Shown here: positions 49,561 through 64,000 of the stretch, piece by piece
Numbering within the stretch: position 1 is the first letter of the stretch
Layout: the number at the start of each line of letters is the position of its first letter
Assembly: GCF_963576545.1 (NCBI RefSeq)
Contig: NC_083647.1
Coordinates: 7,729,007 to 7,793,006 of the forward strand
DNA: 64,000 bases
DNA from: Limanda limanda
Lineage: Eukaryota; Chordata; Actinopteri; Pleuronectiformes; Pleuronectidae
Direction of reading: 5' to 3'
The notes under the pieces: model-generated
Seen by the model: only the letters and a program-made list of their open reading frames with translations
What the model was told of the DNA's origin: nothing
Database searches by the model: none
Made by a program: the position numbers and the translations under genes

Positions 49561-52500
49561 TTTAATGTAATTTCTCTCACTAGGTCGTAAAAGTTCATGT
49601 TAAGTATGTTGCCCACACTGTGTCACAGAAACAGAAGGAAACTGGACACGTTTTCATTTCTTTCATTTCAACCAACTTCAAGATAAGACCCTTTCGAGAT
49701 CATCACACAAACTTCGGACCAGCGATGCTCTTCAGCTGATGCACTGTTCTCCCTCTGACCTGCACCTGTTCTCAAGTAAAACTGGCATATGAGCAGAGAG
49801 AGCAGTACATTCAGTAATATGAGTAAAAAGCGGCTGTTTGAATGAATTTGTGATTTGGGTGGGCATTTGGTTCTCTTTCCTTTGTACCTACCTCTATGAA
49901 TGGCTGCATGCTCTGTTGGTCTCCCTTGCTCTCACTCCCTTTCGTCGTAATCTTATCACACACCTATCAGACATTAGGACTTCAGTGTTAGTCTGAGGTC
50001 TCAGCTCAGTGGGTAAAGGTCGAGTTGGGACTCGCCCTCAACTTGGAGATCCTTTGTTTATCTCACCCCAGGTGCACTTCCTGGTTGACAACCTCCACTC
50101 TCCTTCTCACCTCGCACAGACGTTCTCCTCCTCCTCCTCCTCTCCTCAGTGTGCACCTGCAAATACACACATATGCATGCACCTCCTTTCGCATTCTAGC
50201 TTTTACTTCACACAAACACTCACTCTGTCCTACACCTGAATACTTGCACATATCCTCACTCCCTTATATTTGTGCCTTGAGTATTCAATTACTACTCATT
50301 ATTGATTATATCTGATCAGTATTGATTGTTACTAAGTGTTAATTATTTTTTATTGTTAAGTCACCCTCTGCCATTATATTTGGTTTGGTTGTCATTTACG
50401 TATTAGTGTAACTGTTACACCTTGTTAGTGCAAAAGGCTGTACTATAAAGACTAGTTTATGAATTTTAATAGTTATTAAATTTGGTAAATATCATTTCAT
50501 ATGTTTCAAAGAAGAGAAAAACATGAACGAAAAAAGGTCAAACTCCAACGTGAGTTGCCCTCAGACATGATCTGTGCACCAGAGAGGCTGTTAGTCAGAA
50601 TGGAAATGTTCGAGTCAGTTGTTCAAGGGCATTTTCCAGAACTTTTCCTGCCAGCCCCCTTGTAAAATGACCAGAAATCGTCTGAGTGAGGGTAAAAAAC
50701 AGGTGTCATAAACGCCGAAGACGCAGAGGAAGATATCATCGAGATTCAAGAGCTTTTGGTGAAAAGATTCGACACGTGATTTCCACAGTGGAATATACGC
50801 AGCCCCCTCACCTCACCTTAATGTTCCGGACATTTTCTTGTTGTAGTGAACACATCTGACTCTGACAATCTCATGCTGCGTTTTTCATATGTCAAAGGAA
50901 AATATTTCGATAACTCCATTTCGGAAAACAGTTCAAATTTGATTCAGAGTTCCACCCTACCCTCTGAAATGTAATCACAAGCTGGGATGACCCACACAGC
51001 CACAGGAGACCTTACACAACTGTTTCTCCAGTCTGAGTGGTGCTCCTGACCAACAGTAAAATCATCTTCTTGCGTAACATTGTTGGAGTGGCTCTTTGAT
51101 TAGGTGGTGTCTCGCTACAGACAGTATTGGATCACATTAGCCCACCACTGTTTCTTAGATTCATCCATTTCCTGTAGCAGTAATGGGATCAGACATTCAG
51201 TCTACAGCCACAGGAGAAGCTTGGTATGATATAAATGCATAATATGCAGTCTACCTGGCTTGTACATGAACAAGAAGACGTTGTCAAGCAGCTATACTTT
51301 CTTTCTCTTTTTTTTTTGCACACCTCTATGCTATTGGCCTTATTGGAGGACATGCAGCCAATGAATTCATATTCTTCTCTGCCCAATCGCACACTCCAGA
51401 GGTCAAGAGCGATCAAATTATACCTGTGCGCTGTTGTGCCTGACTGGTGTTCAAGAGTCACCAAGGCAACCGGCAAAAGAAATCACTGAAGGATGGTTAC
51501 TTAAATTCACAGGAGCCTGTCTGCCTGTCTGGCAATCCGGCCTCTTTTTAAAGCCATGTTCTTGCACAGCGGGCATCTTCATGTAACTGCCCATTCGATT
51601 TCTTTTATTCAATTTTTCTATCCAATTTGCACGATAGAGTGTCAGGAGGGCGCACGTGTCTCCCACTGCATTGTCAGAGCAAAGCAAGTCACAGGATTCA
51701 ACAGACAGGGGCATGTGTTGCTCACCCTGCTCCTTAAATCATGAAGTGAACTCAGCAGCCGTGCATTGCTGCTCGTTTGCTTTGTTGCATCAGGAAACGC
51801 AGCTAAACATTAGTGTGTTAACAGGCCAGGAGCACAACTATAAATCCTACTGTCGGTGACACTGATTGCTGTTTAACCAGCTCCCTCTACCCTGCTAGTC
51901 AGCACTTTGCCGCCTACGCGTGTCCTGCTGCCAGCACTTGAGCCATGAGATTAGCCTTGCTGATCATGTCGAGCTGTTATCCAGGTTAAGGTCTTACAAC
52001 AAGACAGGTGAGTGACGCCTCAGAGAGGAAGCAAAGGAAAACAAAAACAGAAATGAAACCGTCACCGTGAGGTCTCAATGTTCTGAGATGAGGAAAATTT
52101 TCATTTCAGAGGAAACACTCGCCCCCCTCTCTGTTCCACCAAACTGTTTACATACTTATCATTTGTGACTCACTGATACTGTAAATCATTGAATGCTTAT
52201 GAGCTGATTTATAGTTCATCTGAATCCATTTCTTCATGTGGAGGGAAGACTTTTCTTATTGTCAGAAACTGCACCTGAATATCTCATCTGAATTAAATGA
52301 ACAGGCAGCAAAACACATTACTGTACACAAACTCGTATCTGAATAATCATGTGTGTGATGATAATGGAGGAGTCAGAGTGAGACGACATATTCAGATTCT
52401 GTACTTGGGTGAAAAAAGCTGTTGTGGTCACATATTAAATTCAACATTACAAGTAAAAGTCACACATTTAATATATCACCTCATCAAAATTATTGTTGGC

Positions 52501-54237
52501 AAAATGAATCAAATGTAGGTAAATGTGGTATGTTGGTTCTCTCAGTGTCAATTACTTATGCTGATGTCTGCTTGTGTCTGTAAAGACTGTTGTGGTATAT
52601 GTGGATTTTTTGGGGGGTATTTTTGGTGACTACTTTGCTCCATTATCTTATTATCTCCATTTGTTATGCCTGTTATTATAAGACTTTCTCTCCTCTGGTG
52701 ATGTAGAGGATTCTGGTTCTAACTATTTTATTTACAGTTTAATCTGTTAAAGTACATCATATTTAATTAACTGTAAAAAAGTAATATATTTACCATATAA
52801 ATGTGGTTGCATTGGGGCACAAAATGAAAAGTACAATTTCATCAAAAGTTTACTCGTAGCACATGAATTGAGTTTACGCCCCCTCCATCATTGGGTAGTA
52901 GCCCAAGCAGGATGAGTGATGTCGGCCTTTATGTTAAACAAACAGATCATGAAAAGCATGTGAATTATTAAACAATAACATATTTATGGATATACTCCTC
53001 AATGCCTTAAAAACACATTTGTGATACAGCATTACATGGTATGGACTAACAGAAAATAAAGATTTTCTGATGATATAGTATGTTTTTCATTTTGTATGAT
53101 GTGTTTATTCTTTTAATTGTTGTCAAAGTATGATCTATATACAGTATTATGTTAACTATAAGGCTGCAATATAAACATTTATCCAAGTAACTTTATTAAG
53201 TTAGAAAGATAATAATCCTAATGCATTTTTTTCTATTGCTCTTGACCAACTTTATTTATTATCTCCCCTCCCTGATTGATATAAAGGTCCCTGAAGGCAG
53301 CATCAGGCCTGTGGGTGCTCTTGCGTCAGAGCAGCCATATCACTGTCATGTAAGCCTCCTGCTTATTGTCTGGCAGTGGACATAACACAAGTGTGCACAA
53401 CAGGCTGGATGAGATGTTCGATGTGCAGCTGATTCCTTATGATGTGTGATGTCGGAGCAGTGTGCACACTGACCCACGACCTGTCCTGAGCTGACCTCTG
53501 CAGAGTCTCTCCATCTCGTCTGGAGATGAGTCTGTGATTTAACATCTTCTATGGAGGCAGCGAGTGGAGCAGCAGCGTGTGAGTGACAGGCGTCACGCGG
53601 GCCTATAATGCTGTTTGTTGTGCATTCCAAGTGTTTTGCTTTGATATCTCATTATGTACTTAAAGATCAAAATTGGACTCCTATAGGAACACGACCTGTC
53701 ACAGCGCCATACCTTGCTTTGCCCAAATTGACGCCGATGGGTGCATCTCAAAAATATTACTGCATTAATTATAGGACTATGGCAGATTAGATTTCCTCAG
53801 GCAATTTGGGGAGAAACTGTGTCGCTTAGCAACACCGTCACCGTTGAAAAGCTGTGCCGCTGGCAGATGATAAACATTAATCATTAATTAATGTCATTCA
53901 AATAAAGATTTATTGAACATCTGCGTGCTTTCTGCATGTCGCCTTTTTCGGGGGGCGAAGCAGCAGCTCGGAGCTTAAAGAAGCTTCTGCAGACGGATCA
54001 CTGCAAAGGTCAGAGCAGGGACGTGCACGGACATTTTGAGGGCCCATTGCCCACCCCCTAGTTTCAGTTGACACATTAGTGCAGATAGGCCACAGTTTCC
54101 TGTAAACTAGTTTCAGCCGTATGTGATTTTATGTCTTGACTGTCATCGCTCTGATTGCAAACCACGATATTCAAACTGCAAAAAATAAACTCTCTTCATG
54201 AATTCAATGAAATTCAGATCAGCGTGAGTTGACATTA

Positions 54238-54572
54238 GCCATTTTCAGACGTGAAATCCAGAGAATGTCCGCAGAACTGGGTCCGAACTTTCTGCGAAGG
54301 TCGCCTTTCACACATGCAGGACACAGCAGGAGATCCTCTAATCAGACGTGTTTACAACAACACAGGAATCCTTCAGGTGAGGGCTGGTGAGGCAGAATGT
54401 AACGTATGAATTCCCCTGCTGATGTAACTTGGAGTGTCAGCTTGGATTCCGCTCTCTTGACATCTTAGCCTGTGTCTTTTACGTGTGTTTCCACAGAAAG
54501 CCTGAAATATGTGTCCCAAATACAGATAGTCCTATAGTTGTCCGGAATTTAATTCATGTCTGAAAGCAGCTT
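54238..54572. mobile_element. MITE, family 3 copy C, with terminal inverted repeats
   Basis: The left end AGCCATTTTCAGACGTGAAA and the right end AATTCATGTCTGAAAGCAGC are imperfect inverted repeats. Internal words match copies A and B (GTGTCTTTTACGTGTG; GCAGAATGTAACGTATGAAT). This is the best-preserved copy of the family in the window. Confidence 0.72.
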
Positions 54573-55095
54573 AAGTTACACATAAGTGCAGATAGGCTAG
54601 AGTTCCCTGTAAATGACTTTAATCAGCGGTATTGTTTGGCATCTCTCTGACTGTGAACCACAATATTCAACCTCAGAAATAAACTCTTGATGAATAAATA
54701 TTGTTATGAGTTGACATTGGGGATATCATGTTAAGCAAATATTTCACAAATGCAGACTCCGAGTCGCAACCTTTGTGATTTTGGACAGTGTGTCATGATA
54801 AGGGGCATACGGCATCGTTTATTTAAGTCTTTTATGACTTGATAATATCACAACTTAATTTGCTCAAACTTTTCCAAATATGAGGCTCCTCACATTCATG
54901 CAGGCAGAATAATAACAATATATTTGTGTTGTCTTTCTCCAGAGGGGCTGCATGGACCTGCTGTACAACTGATGTGTTGGAGATATGAGCGAGCACAGAA
55001 ACTGACTGGTCACCTTAGACAACCCACCCACCCCCCCCTCCTCTCCATCCCTGCAGACTGATTATGTTCCCTCTGCACAACTTCCTCTGACTGCT

Positions 55096-55755
<660 letters not shown>

Positions 55756-55829
55756 GGCCGGTTAGCTCAGCTGGTTAGAGCGTGGTGCTAATAACGCCAA
55801 GGTCGCGGGTTCGATCCCCGTACTGGCCA
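55756..55829 (+). tRNA. tRNA-Ile (anticodon AAT)
   Basis: A 74-nt sequence folds as a full cloverleaf. The acceptor GGCCGGT pairs with ACTGGCC with one G.T pair, leaving discriminator A at 55829. The anticodon stem TGGTG/CGCCA encloses loop CTAATAA, with anticodon AAT at 55790-55792. The A box TAGCTCAGCTGG and the B box GGTTCGATCC match the pol III internal promoter. The body is nearly identical to vertebrate cytosolic tRNA-Ile(AAT) as I remember it. There is no intron and no encoded CCA, as expected for a nuclear gene. A TTTT pol III stop follows. It stands alone, about 1.6 kb before the fosl2 start codon. No SINE-like tail follows, so it is a tRNA gene rather than a tRNA-derived repeat. Confidence 0.96.
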
Positions 55830-55835
55830 CTTCCC

Positions 55836-55839
55836 TTTT
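55836..55839 (+). terminator. RNA polymerase III terminator (TTTT)
   Basis: Four T on the sense strand, 7 nt past the tRNA 3' end. This is the minimal vertebrate pol III stop signal. Confidence 0.8.
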
Positions 55840-56052
55840 GACGAGTGTGTGTGGGTCTGCTGCTGCTGGTTCTCATGTACTCGGGGGGTCCTACATCTGT
55901 TCACACACGGGGACTTGTCTTCCTTATGGGGACCAAAACTTATGTTAAATCAATAAAGTCACCATAATATAAATGATTATATTTTAGCAATGACAACTTG
56001 TTTTTAAAGTTCATTTAGTTTAGAGGGTTAAAGTTGGTTATTTGGTACGTTC

Positions 56053-56104
<52 letters not shown>

Positions 56105-56440
56105 AAATGCCTAATGGGTGCTATAAGGGGATTGGCAGACTGGGGGCAGGGTGTATTAAAAACAGATTCATTCATTCATTAAAAGGCCCATCACAAAAGA
56201 TGATACCTGTGTAATATCCTTAAGGTTATGTTAAGGGTTATGTTAAGGGTTATGTTAAGGGTTATGTTAAGGTTAAAGTATATGGTAATGGTTATGGGAA
56301 ATCGATGTAATGTTCTCTGAAGTCGTGCAAAGATGACGTGTGTGTGTGTGTGTGCGTGCGTTTGCGTTTGTGTGTGTGTGTGTGTGCGCGTGCGTTTGTG
56401 TACGTGTGTGTGCTATCTCTCTCTCTCTCTCTACCCTCCT
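55840..56440. repeat. Simple-repeat cluster between tRNA and fosl2
   Basis: It contains (GTTA)13 at 56053-56104, a minisatellite with about four copies of a 12-bp unit TTAAGGGTTATG at 56220-56277, a GT-rich tract at about 56338-56412 and a short CT tract at about 56416-56433. No gene is seen. Confidence 0.9.
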
Positions 56441-56779
56441 CTCTGTTCCTGCAGCGGAGGAGAGAACCGGACCGGGACCAGCGCCTCTGAGGGGAGGGAA
56501 TCCCTCCCGTGCGTGACGCTCCTTTTTACCAAGGAAACCCACACGCGCGCTCTGACGCAACTGCCCATTTCAGGAAACATGCGTCAATGGACGAGAGCAA
56601 GTGAGACGAGCAGCGAGCCCCGCGCACGGCTCCGTGCACCACACACACACACACACGCACATCTCCGGACGCGCTCCTGACACTTTCACCCAATCCGAAC
56701 TCTCTCTCCACCTCCCCGGTGCGCTCCGGTGCTCTCCGCGTCGCTGCCTTATCCAGACGCGACCCCTCCCCTCGGATGG

Positions 56780-57060
56780 AGTCGCAACGCCCAGGCCGTG
56801 ACGTGGGCTGTGTCGTTGGTGTTGAAAAGCCGTTGCAGTTCTTCATAGTGCCATTGAAGTGAGTCATCTCTGAGCAGGGTGGTGAAAAGGAAAAGAAGGA
56901 GAGAGAGAGAGACAGAGAGAGAGAGAGAGAAAAAAAAAACTTCGAAGTGTTCCGTGAGCGGCAGATAGCGCAGAGATAGAGAAGCAGGTGAGAGGAGGGA
57001 GAATCCTCAGAGGTCAGGCAGGCTACAGGCTCTGAAGCGAAGGTCCATGTGAGTCACTGT
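56780..57060 (+). promoter_or_regulatory. fosl2: Probable fosl2 promoter/5' flank with two AP-1 sites
   Basis: Two exact TGAGTCA elements (TPA-response, AP-1) lie at 56860-56866 and 57050-57056, and a CRE-like TGACGTGG lies at 56799-56806. A (GA)n tract is at about 56900-56930. There is no convincing TATA box and the start site cannot be fixed. AP-1 sites in the fra-2 promoter fit the known autoregulation of FOS-family genes, but use here is inference. Two upstream ATGs matter if they fall in the 5' UTR: ATGTGA at 57047 (start-stop) and ATG-TTG-TAG at 57224-57232. Confidence 0.45.
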
Positions 57061-57433
57061 AACTCCAGGTTCACTTGGATCTGCTGAGGCTGACTTCAGG
57101 CGGAAGTTTGCGCACCTGAGAGGATCTTGAGTGTAGCTCTACCTGCGGCTCGGGCGCAATAAGACGAGGAAGAAGCCATTCATATAACAGACAATATTTA
57201 TTCTACGCTGCACTCTTCATAAGATGTTGTAGATTTTAGTTTATAGGAGCATTATTGCACTTTGGCATCTCTTCACTGGATTTCCTCCAAAAACAACGTC
57301 TCCAGTCAGAGGATTTTTTAATTTTTTTCTGTTGGTGCCTCTTTTTTTTTTTAAATCTGCGAGGATTTGAAGAAAGACAAAAAAAAGTTCCCCAGCTCAG
57401 ATCGTCTACTGAAATCTTCCTATTTCCTGGATC
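57061..57433 (+). other. fosl2: Probable fosl2 5' UTR (start unknown)
   Basis: Non-coding sequence directly upstream of the fosl2 start codon with no plausible splice acceptor near the ATG. It includes T-rich tracts (57315-57355) and a purine-rich part (57362-57390). The true cap site may lie anywhere between about 56870 and 57200. Confidence 0.45.
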
Positions 57434-62722
<5,289 letters not shown>

Positions 62723-64000
62723 ACGAGGCCGTCAGCTCGGCGCAGCTGAGAAACAAACACTGTGGCTGAGGGCGAGCAGGAGCACCGACTGCACGCCCCC
62801 TCCCCTCTCTCCAGTGTCTTTTAATAAAGACCCAAGAGCACATTGAAAAGTCCAGACCAAGCTGACCATGTGAGCCGTTTCCCCTCCGCAGGGAGACCCG
62901 CAAGGGCTACGCCGCGTGTTTCCTCTTGTTCTGCTTCACTGTAAAAAAATATTTCTATTTGTAAAAGTGCGTGCACCAAACCTAAAGAGAGTCAACCCTT
63001 TGCCATTTCAACTCGAGTGTCAACTTGTTTACTGGGCAGACAATCCTGAAGAGAGACTGGCCTCCATGGGGCAACCGTGAGTTGACGTGACTTAAAATAG
63101 AGAGCGTGTTCTTAACTAATATATATATATTTTTGAACCTGTTGAAAAAGCCATGTGGACACTTGCACTCTGCCAAGACGAATCAATAAATCACTTCTAC
63201 GAGGTCAGCGTCTTACTGGCACTTCGTATGAGTGAAAGAGACAAAGAGCAAAGACTTCCTCTTGTCTTTTGTTTCTCTTCTCTGGACCTTGCATCGGGAA
63301 TCGCTGCCGAGAATGTTTGCACATTCCCGGGTGTGATCTCCGTCTCTTTAATTGTATTTATGGACTGTGCCGATTCCGTTTTGCAAAGTGTTTGTTGAGA
63401 TTCTGCCCCTCTCCTTAATCCGCCTGTAGAAAAAGCAAAGTTGTCATCCGCAGGGTGACTGGAGCGCTCCTCAGTGTTGCAAACGTATGAGACAACTCTC
63501 AATCAATGACTAGATCCTCAATACTCTATACCTTCTATTTTTGCCTTAGTGGCTTGACTTTATAGTAGTATTGTTGTGCTTTTCCTCAGTGGTTGTGTAC
63601 CTGAACTTTACAACCTGTTTATGACAAAGTGTATGTGATTTACATTAATGTCAGGGATCATATCTCTGGTGTAGTAGAACCCCGTGGCGAGGAGCGTGGC
63701 AGGACTGGAGGCCGCTGAATGGTCGAGCCGTTGGAGAGTTGGTACTTTATGTGCAGGGGGCGACAAACTTCATCGCTTCATTGTGTCACAACATAACCGA
63801 ACAGAACCCTCCTCCTCCTCAAGATTCTGTTGTTTGTCTCCTTTAGGCTCTAAATAAAGGTCTTTTCTCTCTCAACGCTGCCTCTCTGCAGCAGGTCAGG
63901 TTTCAAAAAGCCAAAAAAGGTTGGTGATTCGTCCGTCTTTGTCTAAAAGAAGGAATTTTTGCTAAAATTTGAAAAAATAGAAAAAGCCACTGTGGTCTAG
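62723..64000 (+). other. fosl2: fosl2 3' UTR and 3' flank
   Basis: No coding sequence is recognised. Canonical AATAAA signals lie at 62823-62828, 63185-63190 and 63853-63858, giving possible 3' UTRs of about 0.12, 0.48 and 1.15 kb. ATTTA-type words occur (for example near 63355), in keeping with unstable immediate-early mRNAs. FOSL2 3' UTRs in mammals are several kb, so the transcript may continue past the right edge. Confidence 0.7.
63853..63858 (+). terminator. fosl2: Candidate fosl2 polyadenylation signal AATAAA
   Basis: Canonical hexamer followed by GGTCTTTTCTCTCTC, a plausible downstream U-rich element. Two earlier hexamers (62823, 63185) compete; which is used cannot be told from sequence. 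Confidence 0.45.

Larger units (their letters stand above)
46986..54237. other. Intergenic region, mostly unique, with repeat fragments
   Basis: No gene is recognised. Fragments of common fish repeats occur at about 48815-48885 (CTTAGCTTAGCATAAAGACT) and about 49260-49560 (TAAACTGTTCCAAAGCTTCG and following). A possible further family 3 relative lies at about 50600-50930 but is too diverged to call. AT-rich homeodomain-like words (TTAATCATTAATTAATG) cluster at about 53870-53895. Frames at 47741-48165 are open but unrecognised. Confidence 0.7.

Overview
The window looks like nuclear DNA of a ray-finned fish, probably a spiny-rayed teleost. Two vertebrate genes lie in tandem on the + strand with small exons and GT-AG introns. 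The surroundings are full of long CA/GT microsatellites and decayed teleost-type MITEs, with one LINE remnant. There are no bacterial operons, CRISPR arrays or phage-like blocks. The species is an inference from style; I ran no database search.

Layout. From 1 to about 37185 lies the 3' half of babam2 (BRE/BRCC45), a scaffold subunit of the BRCA1-A and BRISC deubiquitinase complexes. Six coding exons are present (12321-12430, 26805-26904, 34439-34509, 35070-35152, 35290-35443, 36764-36827) and encode the last 193 residues. The 5' exons lie beyond the left edge. From about 37190 to 56780 is a 19.6 kb intergenic region holding MITEs, a (GT)81 microsatellite, a GC-rich stretch with possible regulatory clusters (39300-42300) and an isolated intact tRNA-Ile(AAT) gene (55756-55829). 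From about 56860 to beyond the right edge is fosl2 (Fra-2), a bZIP AP-1 subunit, with four coding exons (57434-57565, 59973-60227, 60515-60622, 62168-62722) that encode a complete 349-residue protein. At least 1.28 kb of 3' sequence follows its stop.

The order babam2 then fosl2 in the same direction matches my recollection of human 2p23, so this is a conserved syntenic block. The two proteins have no shared pathway that the sequence reveals (DNA-damage ubiquitin editing versus immediate-early transcription). The intergenic region is most likely fosl2 regulatory territory.

I found no new gene system. The observations most worth checking are two introns of babam2 that each carry a near-perfect hairpin with 22-bp arms and a 6-nt loop (27611-27660, 30651-30700), plus a smaller one and a 22-bp palindrome; a 99-bp cluster of four TALE-homeodomain-type hexamers in the intergenic region; two canonical AP-1 sites 190 bp apart upstream of fosl2; and an unrecognised minus-strand ORF with a CPRC motif at 44909-45115.
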